Assembly (NCBI RefSeq): GCF_007670255.1 | Contig: NZ_SZVS01000003.1 | Coordinates: 248,001-312,000 of the forward strand | Length of the DNA stretch: 64,000 nucleotides | Direction of reading: 5' to 3' | DNA from: Paenarthrobacter nicotinovorans | GTDB taxonomy: Bacteria; Actinomycetota; Actinomycetes; Actinomycetales; Micrococcaceae | In this document: one piece after another, positions 24,871-33,398 of the stretch | How positions within the stretch are numbered: position 1 is the first letter of the stretch | How the letters are laid out: the number at the start of each line of letters is the position of its first letter | Made by a program: the position numbers and the translations under genes | Notes under the pieces: model-generated | The model's input: only the letters and a program-made list of their open reading frames with translations | The model's database searches: none | What the model was told of the DNA's origin: nothing

Positions 24871-26205
24871 ATGACCGCAACTTCCACTGTCGACTCGCCG
24901 TCGGGCCCAAGCAGCAAGCGCGAAGAGCGCCGGGTTCTGGCGGGAACCCTGGTGGGCACCACCATCGAGTGGTACGACTTCTTCATCTTTGCCCAGCTCA
25001 CCGCCACCCTGTTGGCACCGTTGTTCCTTTCTCCCCTGGAAAAGTCCAACCCGGGAGTCGCCCAACTCCTTTCCTTTGCTACGATCGGCATCAGTTTCCT
25101 GTTCCGTCCCCTCGGTGCGTTTGTGGCAGGCCACCTTGGCGACAAGATGGGACGCAAGGCCGTACTGGTCATGACGCTGGTCATGATGGGAGCGGCTACA
25201 GCGCTGATCGGTGTGCTCCCCACCTACGAGACGATCGGTCTCTGGGCGCCGGTATTGCTGATTTTCCTCCGCGTGGTCCAAGGATTCTCAGCGGGCGGCG
25301 AATGGGGTGGAGCAGCCCTCATGGCAGTGGAGCACGCCCCCATCAAGAAGCGCGGGCTCTTTGGCGCCTACCCCCAGATTGGTGTGCCCATCGGCATGAT
25401 CCTGGCCACTGGACTGTTGTTCTTCCTGCAGTCCGGCATGTCGAAGGAGGCCTTCACAGCCTGGGGCTGGCGGGTACCGTTCCTGCTCTCTGTCGTCTTG
25501 ATCGTTGTGGGGTACGCAATCCGCCGGGCCGTCGGTGAGAGCCCGGTCTTCAAGGAACTCGCCCAGCGCAAGGCTGAGAGCAAGGCACCTCTGGGTGAGC
25601 TCTTCCGTCGGAACAAGAAGGAAGTTGTTCTCGCTGCCTTGATCTTCATCGCCAACAACGCCGCGGGCTACCTTCTCATCGCCTTCTTCATCTCCTACGC
25701 CACCAAGGCGCTGAAGATGCCGGCGCCACAGGTTTTGCTGGCCACTACCATCGCATCCTTCGGTTGGCTGATCTTCACCATGGTCGGTGGCTGGCTCTCT
25801 GACAAGATCGGCCGCGTGAAGACCTTCCTGATTGGTTACGGTTTGGTGTTTGCCTGGATGATCCCGATGTTCGTCCTGATCGACACCAAGGACATCCTGC
25901 TCTATGGCATGGCCCTGTTCATCCTGACCATCGGCCTCGGCCTTTCCTATGGTCCGATGTCCGCCATGTACGCAGAGATGTTCCCGGCCCAGGTGCGCTA
26001 CTCGGGCATCTCGATCGGTTACGCACTCGGTGCCATTCTGGGTGGTGCATTTGCGCCCTTGATTGCCCAGGCCTTGCTGGACTCCACCAAGTGGTCCGGG
26101 TCTGTGGGCCTCTACATCATGGGGCTGTGCATCATCTCGGCACTCGGCGTGATCCTCGCCAAGGAAACCCGTGGCCGCCCGCTTGGTTACAGCGTGCACC
26201 ACTAG
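24871..26205 (+). CDS. MHS-family MFS metabolite:proton symporter
   Basis: A 444-residue 12-span symporter. The family opening GTTIEWYDFFIFA lies at residues 29-41, the loop FVAGHLGDKMGRKAVLV near residue 85, and a second GWLSDKIGRVKTF loop near residue 305. MHS members carry citrate, alpha-ketoglutarate, proline, shikimate or aromatic acids with protons; the substrate here cannot be set. The ATG has GGAG 5 nt upstream. It is divergent from the IclR-type gene and ends at a strong terminator. Confidence 0.92.
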   Translation: MTATSTVDSPSGPSSKREERRVLAGTLVGTTIEWYDFFIFAQLTATLLAPLFLSPLEKSNPGVAQLLSFATIGISFLFRPLGAFVAGHLGDKMGRKAVLVMTLVMMGAATALIGVLPTYETIGLWAPVLLIFLRVVQGFSAGGEWGGAALMAVEHAPIKKRGLFGAYPQIGVPIGMILATGLLFFLQSGMSKEAFTAWGWRVPFLLSVVLIVVGYAIRRAVGESPVFKELAQRKAESKAPLGELFRRNKKEVVLAALIFIANNAAGYLLIAFFISYATKALKMPAPQVLLATTIASFGWLIFTMVGGWLSDKIGRVKTFLIGYGLVFAWMIPMFVLIDTKDILLYGMALFILTIGLGLSYGPMSAMYAEMFPAQVRYSGISIGYALGAILGGAFAPLIAQALLDSTKWSGSVGLYIMGLCIISALGVILAKETRGRPLGYSVHH

Positions 26206-26219
26206 CAGCCAAGGCAAAT

Positions 26220-26256
26220 GAGGGGCGCAGCCGTGACGGCTGCGCCCCTCTTGTTT
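26220..26256 (+). terminator. Rho-independent terminator after MHS symporter
   Basis: A perfect 14-bp stem (26220-26233 and 26237-26250) with a TGA loop is followed by TTGTTT. Confidence 0.9.
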
Positions 26257-26407
26257 CGCGCTGGAAGCGGAAGCTCCATGGTGCAACGGCAGAGTCGATC
26301 AGGCAATATTCGAAAGATCTCAGTCGAGCGGCGTCATTTTTGCATGTAGGCAGGCACTCCAAGATGGTGCTGTGAGGAATGAACTCATCAAATCTTTGGG
26401 GGACTTA

Positions 26408-26602
26408 ATGAAGAAAATAAGCTATGCCGGCCTGAGTATCGGGCTGTTGATGATCCTGGTCGGTTGGATACTCGACATGTATGCCTTGCTGGGCAGCCTT
26501 GGGCCCTTGGTGATGAAAGCCGGTGTTGGCATCCTCGTAGCAGCTTTGGCACTTTTGATGTGGAGAGCCCTCAGGGTTTACAACGAACGTCTGGACACAT
26601 GA
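26408..26602 (+). CDS. Small two-span membrane protein, unknown
   Basis: A 64-residue protein with two hydrophobic helices, residues 5-26 and about 36-56, separated by a short loop, and a short charged tail. The ATG at 26408 has GGGGGA 4 nt upstream; an in-frame GTG at 26372 lacks a site. The stretch around 26270-26420 is visibly richer in A and T than its surroundings. I do not recognise the protein. It is isolated between a terminator and a convergent gene. Confidence 0.6.
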   Translation: MKKISYAGLSIGLLMILVGWILDMYALLGSLGPLVMKAGVGILVAALALLMWRALRVYNERLDT

Positions 26603-26660
26603 ACTCGACGCGGTTCCTTCAACTACCGCCGCCCGACGTTGGCGCTACGGGCGGACGAAG

Positions 26661-27332
26661 CTACTGACGCTGCCCTTTGGCCGCAGCACCCTTCAACAAG
26701 TCCATGACATCCTCGTCCGTCAATTGCTCGAAGTGCTGGTAGAAAGCGCCCACTGCATGAAACTTGCCCGGAGTGTGGAGGGCCATGACGACATCGCAAA
26801 CCCGCGCCAGTGATGATGAGGCCTCCAAAGACGCCACTGGAACAGCGGCAATCACGGTCTTCGCTCCGCCTGCCCTGACGGCTTCCACAGCGGCGCGCAT
26901 GGTGGCCCCGGTTGCAAGGCCGTCGTCTGCCAGGACGACGGTCTTCCCGCGGAGATCGTGGCTGGTCCCGGGATACTCCTTGGCCCGGCGCAACAGTTCC
27001 GGGCGTTCGTGGGCTTCCACAGTGTCCAAGGCCGACTGCGGGATACCGCGGGCGAGAATGAGTTCCCGGAGCGGCCTGTTGATGATCCGGAGCACATCGC
27101 CACCTGACCACGCCAATGCGCCGAAAGCAGTTTCATCCCTGCCCGGGATACCGAGTTTGCGCACCAGTACGGCGCCGAAGGGCAAATACAGTTCCGAGGC
27201 GGCTGCGGCGGCCACCGGCACACCGCCCCGGGCGAGCCCCAGGACGATGGTATCGGGACGCTCCCTCAGTTGCGGGAGTGCTTCAGCCAGGCGCCGACCG
27301 GCTTCCGACCGGTCCTTGAAACGCATGCCCAT
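26661..27332 (-). CDS. Phosphoribosyltransferase-family protein
   Basis: A protein of about 223 residues with the type I phosphoribosyltransferase fold. The PRPP loop VVLADDGLATGATM lies near residue 127, and an early LGLARGGVPVA strand near residue 35 is typical of this subfamily. The C terminus carries a conserved-looking FYQHFEQLTDEDV. Such proteins are often fused or adjacent to dienelactone-hydrolase-like domains, but no such domain is here. The exact base substrate is unknown. The start could be 27332 or 27326; ribosome-site spacing does not separate them. Confidence 0.82.
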   Translation of the reverse strand: MGMRFKDRSEAGRRLAEALPQLRERPDTIVLGLARGGVPVAAAAASELYLPFGAVLVRKLGIPGRDETAFGALAWSGGDVLRIINRPLRELILARGIPQSALDTVEAHERPELLRRAKEYPGTSHDLRGKTVVLADDGLATGATMRAAVEAVRAGGAKTVIAAVPVASLEASSSLARVCDVVMALHTPGKFHAVGAFYQHFEQLTDEDVMDLLKGAAAKGQRQ

Positions 27333-27418
27333 TCGCTCCACTTCCACGTTATTTATTGCTTTCCCAAGCCTACCTTCCGGACCTTGCCCGCCGCCGCCTC
27401 CACTGAAAGCATGGCCTT

Positions 27419-27832
27419 GTGAACAAGCCCATCGGATATTGGATCAAGAGGCTGGACGCCGCGCTGGAGGTCCAGTTGGATCGCACCTTGGCCCGGATCA
27501 AGCTGACCCGCCGTCAATGGCAGACTCTGGCTACGTTGGCCGATGGTGCCATGCTTCCGGACCAGCTTGAAGACGTGCTGAAGCCGCTGTGGGGTGGTGA
27601 TGGCCGCTTGCGCGAGCGTGAACTCGCTGCTTTGGTGGGGCACGGAATGATCACCATGATCGATGACCGTCTGGCTCTGAGCGAGCGCGGGCGGGAAAGA
27701 TATCACCAGGCCCAGCTGCTGGTGGAAGATGCACGGCAGGACCTCTCGATGGGGATCGGCATCGACGAGTACGCGATGGCGCTGAGCGTCCTGGAACGCA
27801 TGAGCCTTAACGCAGAACGGCTGGCCCGTTAG
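27419..27832 (+). CDS. MarR-like winged-helix regulator
   Basis: A 137-residue protein resembling MarR-type regulators, with a likely winged helix from KLTRRQWQTLATLADGA (residues 29-45) through a beta wing at about residues 78-90 (MITMIDDRLALSERG). Similarity is weak, so the family call is tentative. It starts at a GTG with a poor ribosome site. The stop codon lies in the loop of a 12-bp inverted repeat. It is divergent from the phosphoribosyltransferase gene, with 86 bp between starts. Confidence 0.6.
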   Translation: MNKPIGYWIKRLDAALEVQLDRTLARIKLTRRQWQTLATLADGAMLPDQLEDVLKPLWGGDGRLRERELAALVGHGMITMIDDRLALSERGRERYHQAQLLVEDARQDLSMGIGIDEYAMALSVLERMSLNAERLAR

Positions 27833-27845
27833 AGGGCCAGCCGTT
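27816..27845. terminator. Hairpin spanning the stop of the MarR-like gene
   Basis: A perfect 12-bp inverted repeat (27816-27827 and 27834-27845) with a 6-nt loop that contains most of the TAG stop codon. No T-run follows. It separates convergent genes. Confidence 0.6.
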
Positions 27846-27875
27846 GAGGGGAGCAGTCGCCTTCTCAGCTGGGGG

Positions 27876-28706
27876 CTAGACTCCGAGGAACTCGATGGCG
27901 GCCTCCTTGAAGGCCCTGCTGGTGATTACGTTGGTATGCGTGCGCCCGGGGATAACCAGGGTTTCGACCAGCCCACCGCGTTTTGCTGCCATGGCGGCCA
28001 GCTCCGGCATGGTTGCCGCCCGTTCGTCCTTTTCCCCGGCGACCAGCAGCAGGGGCACGTGCGGGGCGGCCTCCGCGGGATCGAACGGCTCGCCCTTGAT
28101 GGCCTCGATCAGGGACAACATGGCAAACAGGTTGTTGCTGGGAAGCAGCTGGGCCATTTTCAAGAGCCCGTTGGTGGATTCGTCCTCGATGGGAGTGCCG
28201 TCGGCCAGGTGCCGTTGGGCAGCAGCGAGGTCGAAGGCGGCCAAGGGGTCAGCTGAGCTTGGCCCGCCCAGGACGATCCTGTGGACGAGGTCCGGCTGCG
28301 TGGCCCCGAATTCCCAGGCCAGACGCGAACCCAGCGAGTAGCCGATGACATCCAGTCCGGTGGAGGGGTCGCCGTCGCGCAGGGGCCGGGCTCCGGCGTC
28401 GGTCACTATCTGCAAAAGGTCGGCGCGGATCCGGCTCGGCGTGTAGGAATCCAGGTCCTCGGGGGAGTGGCTCCGGCCGTGTCCCGGAAGGTCCACGGTG
28501 ATCACCCGGCGTCCGGCTTCCTGGAGGGTGGTGATCCAGCCGCTGTCTGCCCAGTTCAGTTTGCTGGAGGAGGAGAAGCCATGAATCAGCAGGACCGGGC
28601 GGAGTCCGGCGTCGGAGGCCGGCTCGTGAACTTCCACGAACAGTCCGGGGTCCGTTCCTTCGACTGTGTGCCTGTGCTGTTCCACGGTGTGCCTGCCGGT
28701 CATCAT
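27876..28706 (-). CDS. Alpha/beta hydrolase, possible second half of an AcoC-type E2
   Basis: A 276-residue alpha/beta hydrolase. The oxyanion HG lies at residues 42-43 (LLIHGFSSSS), the nucleophile is Ser124 in GYSLGS, and the final histidine is His257 (GRTHTNV). The ATG at 28706 lies one base after the stop of the lipoyl-protein gene and has GAGG upstream, so it is the last gene of the 2-oxo-acid dehydrogenase operon. In AcoC-type E2 proteins a lipoyl domain is fused to just such a hydrolase fold in place of the usual acyltransferase core. Function in the complex is inferred from that parallel. Confidence 0.85.
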   Translation of the reverse strand: MMTGRHTVEQHRHTVEGTDPGLFVEVHEPASDAGLRPVLLIHGFSSSSKLNWADSGWITTLQEAGRRVITVDLPGHGRSHSPEDLDSYTPSRIRADLLQIVTDAGARPLRDGDPSTGLDVIGYSLGSRLAWEFGATQPDLVHRIVLGGPSSADPLAAFDLAAAQRHLADGTPIEDESTNGLLKMAQLLPSNNLFAMLSLIEAIKGEPFDPAEAAPHVPLLLVAGEKDERAATMPELAAMAAKRGGLVETLVIPGRTHTNVITSRAFKEAAIEFLGV

Positions 28707-28707
28707 G

Positions 28708-29037
28708 TCAGTCCTCATCGAGTACGGCGCTCAGGCGGACCCGGCGCTTGGGTGCTTCGTCCTTCGGAACAGTGCCCACGATTCCGGCGGTATCGTCCGG
28801 AACTTCGAACACGATCAGCGGGGCGCCGACATTGATGATCTCTCCCGGCGCTCCGTGAATACGGACAACTTTACCCGCCTGGGGGCTCGGCAATTCGAGC
28901 GCGGACTTGCTTGTTTCCAGCTCAACGATGGGCTGGTTGCGTTCAACCTGCTGTCCTGGTTCCACCAGCCAGTCCAGCACGGTGGCCTCGATGAGGCCTT
29001 CGCCCAAATCGGGAAGAGGGAAGGAAATTTCAGCCAC
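28708..29037 (-). CDS. Stand-alone lipoyl-domain protein (truncated E2-like)
   Basis: A 109-residue protein that is essentially one lipoyl domain. The opening PLPDLGEGLIEA lies at residues 7-18 and the lipoylated lysine is Lys44 in LETSKSALEL. It ends about 30 residues after the domain with a basic stretch. The subunit-binding domain and the roughly 230-residue acyltransferase core of a normal E2 are both missing. The GTG start lies inside the end of the E1 beta gene, with GGAG upstream. The protein may swing acyl groups to a partner hydrolase or to another E2 encoded elsewhere. Confidence 0.85.
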   Translation of the reverse strand: MAEISFPLPDLGEGLIEATVLDWLVEPGQQVERNQPIVELETSKSALELPSPQAGKVVRIHGAPGEIINVGAPLIVFEVPDDTAGIVGTVPKDEAPKRRVRLSAVLDED

Positions 29038-30064
29038 GGCGGTACTCCAGTACACGTTGGATCCCAAAGAGGATGCGGTCGATGTTGGGAATGTATTCGT
29101 CCTCCAGGTCACCGGAAGGGTAGGGCACGTCAAAGCCGGTGACGCGTTCCACCGGCGCCTTCAACGTGTCGAAGCACTGTTGGGTGATGAGCTGGGCGAC
29201 TTCGGCGCCAAGGCCTGAGGTCAGGGGCGCTTCATGCACGACGACGGCGCGCCGCGTCTTTCCCACGGACCTTGCCAAGGCCTCGGCATCGATCGGCTTC
29301 AGCCAGCGCAGGTCGAGGACTTCGACGTTGATCCCGTCCTCTGCGGCGAGCTCAGCGACTTGGAGGCAGCGGGACACCATGGCGCCCCAGGCGACGAGTG
29401 TCAGGTGCCGGCCTTCCCGCGCCACGCGGGCTCCGGTGGGCCGGTCGTCGTCGGACGTCGTATCCACCGCTCCCTTCTGCCAGTAGCGGGATTTCGGTTC
29501 CATGAAGATCACTGGATCCGGCCGCGTGGCCGCGTACTTGAGCAGATGGTAGGCATCGTGCGGGTTCGACGGCGAGACCACCTTGAGGCCAGGTACGTGG
29601 GCAAAGAGGGCTTCCAGGCTCTCGCCGTGGTGCTCGGGAGCGCGGATGCCGCCGAAGCTGGGCACGCGCAGGGTGATGGGCATGGGCATGGTGCCGCGGC
29701 TTCGGTAGTTCATCCGGGCGATCTGGCAGATGATCTGGTTGATGGCCGGATAGGCGAAGCCGTCGAACTGGACTTCGGGAATGGGGTGGAAACCCGCCAT
29801 GGCCAGTCCCACGGACATGCCCAGGATGCCCGATTCAGCAAGTGGGGTGTCGAAGACGCGGTCCTCGCCATGCTTGGCCTGGAGGCCGTCGGTGATGCGG
29901 AAGACGCCGCCGAGGCGGCCGCAGTCCTCTCCGAAGATGAGGGACTTGGGGTTTTCTGCCAGCACCTCATCGAGCGCCAGGTTCAGCGCCTGCTGCATGG
30001 ACAGTTGCTGGATGCCGGGGGCTCCGGTGTTCGCGGAGGGCAATGCTGTGATGGTCTCAGACAT
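29030..30064 (-). CDS. 2-oxo-acid dehydrogenase E1, beta subunit
   Basis: A 344-residue beta subunit of a thiamine-diphosphate E1. It carries LIFGEDCGRLGGVFRIT near residue 45, RVFDTPLAESGILGMSVG near residue 72, and GGIRAPEHHGESLEALFAHVPGL in the middle; the C-terminal half has VVHEAPLTSGLGAEVA. The ATG at 30064 overlaps the E1 alpha gene by 8 nt. Pyruvate, acetoin and branched-chain oxo-acid enzymes are hard to separate at this level; the AcoC-like split partner downstream favours an acetoin-type enzyme, while the amino-acid permease and Lrp-type neighbours favour branched-chain oxo acids. Confidence 0.9.
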   Translation of the reverse strand: MSETITALPSANTGAPGIQQLSMQQALNLALDEVLAENPKSLIFGEDCGRLGGVFRITDGLQAKHGEDRVFDTPLAESGILGMSVGLAMAGFHPIPEVQFDGFAYPAINQIICQIARMNYRSRGTMPMPITLRVPSFGGIRAPEHHGESLEALFAHVPGLKVVSPSNPHDAYHLLKYAATRPDPVIFMEPKSRYWQKGAVDTTSDDDRPTGARVAREGRHLTLVAWGAMVSRCLQVAELAAEDGINVEVLDLRWLKPIDAEALARSVGKTRRAVVVHEAPLTSGLGAEVAQLITQQCFDTLKAPVERVTGFDVPYPSGDLEDEYIPNIDRILFGIQRVLEYRRG

Positions 30065-31106
30065 GTTCTGACTCCTCGCGCCACGCGGTGGCCTGGGACT
30101 GAAGGGAGGGAGTTGGTTCCTGGAAAACCAGGCCGAACATTTCGGCTCCGGGTCGGGGGCCGAGATCCTGGATTCCCGTGCGGATGGTTTCCACTTCTTC
30201 CTCTGCCCGGCGTTGCGCCTCGGCGAAGAAGTCCTCGTCTGCAACGCCGTCGCTGAGCAGCCGCTGCTTGAACCGCGTCAGCGGGTCCTCGCCGGCGTCC
30301 AGTCGTTCCTCCTCCAGGGTCCGGTAGCGGCCGGGGTCATCGGCGGTGGAGTGCGGTCCGCGCCGGTACGTCATGGCCTCGATCACCACTGGACCGTTGC
30401 CGTTCCGGCAGTGGGCGAAGGCGGACCGGGTGGCCTCGTAGACGGCAACGACATCGTTGCCGTCTACCTGCAGTGCGGGAATGCCGTATCCGGCAGCCCG
30501 GGCTGCCACGGATCCTCCTGCCACTTGGCGTTCGGTGGGGACGGAGATGGCCCAGCCGTTGTTCTGGATGAAGAACACCACGGGCGCCTTCATGACGGCT
30601 GCGAAGTTCATGGCTTCGTGGACGTCGCCTTGGGAGGACGCGCCGTCGCCGAAGTAGGTCATGGCTACGCCGGTCTCCCCGTCAGGGTGGGACAGCGTTT
30701 GGCCATGGGCCCAGCCGACAGCGTGCAGGACGGAGCCGGCCACAACTGCCTGGATGGGCGCGAACCTGGACTCCATGGGGTTGTACATCCCGCCGTGCCA
30801 CGTGGCTTTGTGGGTGGACATGTAGCCCACCATGTCCAGCTCCATGGCCCGTGCCACACCCATCTCACGGTAGGTGGGGAACACGAAGTCCCGGCTCCTG
30901 TCCACGGCGTATCCGCTGCCCACCTGGGCTGCTTCCTGCCCGAGTTCGGGTGCGTAGCCGGGGATGATGCCTTGGCGTTGCCATGCCACAGCTGAGGTGT
31001 CCAGGTGCCGGACCACTGCCATCAGCGTGTACAGCTCGCGGAGTTGGTGGTGGGTGAGCGGGGCGGCGTCGTCGTCGACGGCGGCCAGCGCGGGTTTGGT
31101 CGTCAT
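30057..31106 (-). CDS. 2-oxo-acid dehydrogenase E1, alpha subunit
   Basis: A 349-residue alpha subunit. The thiamine-diphosphate motif GDGASSQGDVHEAMNFA lies near residue 160, followed by FFIQNNGWAISVPT. The earlier PELGQEAAQVGSGYA and YREMGVARAM stretches and the later YRRGPHSTADDP phosphorylation-type loop are typical of the branched-chain and acetoin group. The ATG at 31106 has TAGGGT 7 nt upstream, so the operon probably starts leaderless. It heads a four-gene operon with overlapping junctions. Electron transfer would need an E3 from elsewhere. Confidence 0.92.
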   Translation of the reverse strand: MTTKPALAAVDDDAAPLTHHQLRELYTLMAVVRHLDTSAVAWQRQGIIPGYAPELGQEAAQVGSGYAVDRSRDFVFPTYREMGVARAMELDMVGYMSTHKATWHGGMYNPMESRFAPIQAVVAGSVLHAVGWAHGQTLSHPDGETGVAMTYFGDGASSQGDVHEAMNFAAVMKAPVVFFIQNNGWAISVPTERQVAGGSVAARAAGYGIPALQVDGNDVVAVYEATRSAFAHCRNGNGPVVIEAMTYRRGPHSTADDPGRYRTLEEERLDAGEDPLTRFKQRLLSDGVADEDFFAEAQRRAEEEVETIRTGIQDLGPRPGAEMFGLVFQEPTPSLQSQATAWREESEHV

Positions 31107-31113
31107 GGCTGTG

Positions 31114-31119
31114 ACCCTA
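31114..31119 (-). promoter_or_regulatory. -10 box of the E1 operon, leaderless type
   Basis: TAGGGT on the minus strand lies 7 nt before the ATG at 31106. Confidence 0.5.
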
Positions 31120-31188
31120 GTCACCGACGATGCGTCTTCGCAATAAGCTCAGTATCCAGCAAACACTTTGTACAAGTTGAACAAGCAA

Positions 31189-31224
31189 AGAAGCCCCGCA
31201 CAGTACAAACTGTGCAGGGCTTCT
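31189..31224 (-). terminator. Terminator after the APC permease
   Basis: Arms 31189-31204 and 31209-31224 form a 16-bp stem with one mismatch and an ACAA loop. On the minus strand it is followed by TTTGCTTGTT. Confidence 0.85.
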
Positions 31225-31244
31225 AGGATGTTGCTGACAGAAGA

Positions 31245-32630
31245 CTATCCGCCGTGGTGCGTTTCCTTGCCGGCTTTTGCCCTGGCGTTGAGGAAGCATC
31301 CGGCCGCAATCACCAGGATAAGGAGGAACGTACCGATGAGCTGGCCGGCGCTCTCCGGGTTGGCGAAGCCCACCACGAAAATGATGCCCAGCAGGACCAG
31401 TCCCACGATGGTGAGATAGGGGAAGCCCTTCATCCGCAAGGGCAGCTCAACGCCTTCGCGGTCTGCCCGGCGGCGCAGGATGAACTGTGAGACCAGTGCC
31501 GTTCCCCACACCACCAGGCAGGTGGACCCCACGAGGTTCAGCAGGGCGGGCAGGATCTTCTCCGGGAAGAGCAATTCGAGGACCGTGGCGACGAAGCCAA
31601 AGGCCACCGAGATTCCGACGGCGGCTACGGGAACCTTGGCGCCGCTCAGCTTCGACAGGATCCGTGGTGCTTCGCCGCGCTCGGAGAGTGAGAAGATCAT
31701 GCGGGATGCGCCATAGAGGTTGGCATTCAAGGCCGAAAGCAGAGCTACAACGGCCACCAAGGTGATGGCGGTTCCGGCACCGGGAATGCCGGCGATGTCG
31801 AGGACTCCGGCAAAGGGCGACTTCAGGCCATCCGAACCCACGGGGAGGATCGCCGCGATGACAAAGACGGACCCGATGTAGAAGACCAGGATGCGCCAGA
31901 CCACGGTGCGGATCGCCTTGCCCACACTGTGCGCCGGGTTTTCGGTTTCTGCTGCCGCCACGCTGACGATTTCCGTGCCGCCGAAAGCGAAGATCACAAC
32001 GAAGAGTGCAGCGGCCATGCCGCCGATGCCGTGGGGCGCGAAGTCGCCGAAGGCCGAGAGTCCGGGGGAGGGGACGTTCGGAAGCCAACCGAACAGCAGT
32101 GCGGCTCCGATAAGCAGGAAGATGACGATTGCTGCGACCTTGAGGATGGCGAACCAGAATTCGAATTCGCCGAAGTTCCTCACTCCTACCAGGTTGATTC
32201 CGGTGAAGACCACCATGAAGACCAGTGCCAGGATCCACACGGGGATGACCGGCCACACGGAGAAGAGCAGTCCTGCGGCTCCCAGGGCCTCAGCGGCAAT
32301 GACCACCACCAATTGCAACCACCACAGCCAGCCGATGGTCCCGCCTGCGGTTTTGCCCATCGCTTTCTCGGCGTAGACGGAGAAAGCGCCGCTGTTGGGG
32401 TTGGCTGCTGCCATTTCGCCCAGGGCCCACATCACCAGGATGATCAATGTTCCGGCAACGAGATAGGAGATAAGGACTGCCGGCCCTGCGGCTTGCACGC
32501 CCGCGCCGGAACCAAGGAACAGTCCTGCGCCAATGGCGCTGCCAAGCCCCATCATGGTCAGTTGCCGCGGTTTGAGCGAATGCCCGAGGCCGGAGGTTGG
32601 GGCAGGAGCCGCGATGGACTTCGTTGTCAT
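31245..32630 (-). CDS. Amino acid permease (APC, AAT-type)
   Basis: A 461-residue 12-span permease of the amino acid transporter family. Diagnostic stretches are LTMMGLGSAIGAGLFLGSG at residues 24-42 and FAFGGTEIVSVAAAETENP near residue 212, as in GABA and branched-chain or aromatic amino acid carriers. The ATG at 32630 is complete at both ends. It is divergent from the Lrp/AsnC-type regulator and ends at its own terminator. Upstream of the E1 operon on the same strand, it may supply the amino acid whose oxo acid that operon oxidises; this is inference. Confidence 0.9.
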   Translation of the reverse strand: MTTKSIAAPAPTSGLGHSLKPRQLTMMGLGSAIGAGLFLGSGAGVQAAGPAVLISYLVAGTLIILVMWALGEMAAANPNSGAFSVYAEKAMGKTAGGTIGWLWWLQLVVVIAAEALGAAGLLFSVWPVIPVWILALVFMVVFTGINLVGVRNFGEFEFWFAILKVAAIVIFLLIGAALLFGWLPNVPSPGLSAFGDFAPHGIGGMAAALFVVIFAFGGTEIVSVAAAETENPAHSVGKAIRTVVWRILVFYIGSVFVIAAILPVGSDGLKSPFAGVLDIAGIPGAGTAITLVAVVALLSALNANLYGASRMIFSLSERGEAPRILSKLSGAKVPVAAVGISVAFGFVATVLELLFPEKILPALLNLVGSTCLVVWGTALVSQFILRRRADREGVELPLRMKGFPYLTIVGLVLLGIIFVVGFANPESAGQLIGTFLLILVIAAGCFLNARAKAGKETHHGG

Positions 32631-32745
32631 ACGTGTCTACCTTCTATGGATTGCAAACGGGTTTGGCGTGCCCGCCTCGTGGGCTGGGCAAGCGGGCGTC
32701 GACGACGCAGCAAGAGCGTGGAATAATTCTCGCAGTTTGTAAGAT

Positions 32746-32774
32746 ACATCACTTTTTGCTTAGGCGATGTGATG
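32746..32774. promoter_or_regulatory. Possible Lrp-type operator
   Basis: CATCAC (32747-32752) is inversely repeated as GTGATG (32769-32774) across an A/T-rich centre in the divergent control region. Confidence 0.35.
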
Positions 32775-32803
32775 GGTAGGGATCCCCGGGGACAGGAACT
32801 TTG

Positions 32804-33277
32804 ATGCTGGTCGATGCGCTTGATGCAAAAATTGTACGTTTTTTCACTGATTCGCCGCGATCTTCCGTGCTGGAAGCCTCACGGGTACTCAGGGTTGCGC
32901 GCGCCACGGTGCAGTCCCGGATCGACAGGATGATCGAAAACGGCGTCATCGGCTCTTGGGTGCCGCAGCCGGATCCGGCCAACTTCGGATTCCCGGTAGT
33001 GGCGTTTTGCTCGGTCACCATTACCCAGGAGATCGGCCATGACGCCATCATTGAGAGCTTGAGTGCCATCCCGGAGATCATCGAAGTCCATACCGTGACG
33101 GGCAATTCGGACCTGATGGTGCGCATCGCGGCTCGGTCCAATCCGGACATGCAGCGGGTCCTGGACGCCATGATCGCCACCAAATCCGTAGTCCGGTGTT
33201 CCTCGGTGATCGTGCTGAACAGCCATATCCAGGGCCGGACGCTGCCTTTGATGGAAGCCGCCGCCAAGTCAGTGTGA
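32804..33277 (+). CDS. Lrp/AsnC-family regulator
   Basis: A 157-residue regulator with an N-terminal helix-turn-helix (LDAKIVRFFTDSPRSSVLEA through ARATVQSRIDRM, about residues 6-45) and a C-terminal ligand-binding domain with the GNSDLMVRIAA strand near residue 100. The ATG at 32804 has AGGA about 6 nt upstream; the TTG one codon earlier is less likely. It is divergent from the amino acid permease and is the best candidate for its regulator. BkdR of pseudomonads is an Lrp-type activator of a branched-chain oxo-acid dehydrogenase, so control of the E1 operon is also possible. Confidence 0.88.
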   Translation: MLVDALDAKIVRFFTDSPRSSVLEASRVLRVARATVQSRIDRMIENGVIGSWVPQPDPANFGFPVVAFCSVTITQEIGHDAIIESLSAIPEIIEVHTVTGNSDLMVRIAARSNPDMQRVLDAMIATKSVVRCSSVIVLNSHIQGRTLPLMEAAAKSV

Positions 33278-33317
33278 CGCAAAGCATTTTGCTGGAAGGC
33301 TGCGGAGTCGTACCATT

Positions 33318-33342
33318 AGTTCTAGTCAATGTGACTTTAACT
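33318..33342. promoter_or_regulatory. Candidate NrtR operator upstream of nrtR-nadABC
   Basis: A 25-bp imperfect palindrome centred on 33330 with arms matching at 9 of 12 positions, built around TAGTCA and TGACTTTA. It sits 56 bp before the nrtR start and resembles the palindromic sites of NrtR repressors. No binding evidence is available here. Confidence 0.55.
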
Positions 33343-33398
33343 AGCGCAGTCCTGACTGCAAGGACTGCTCAAAGCGGCGATGAAGCGAGGTGAACGCC

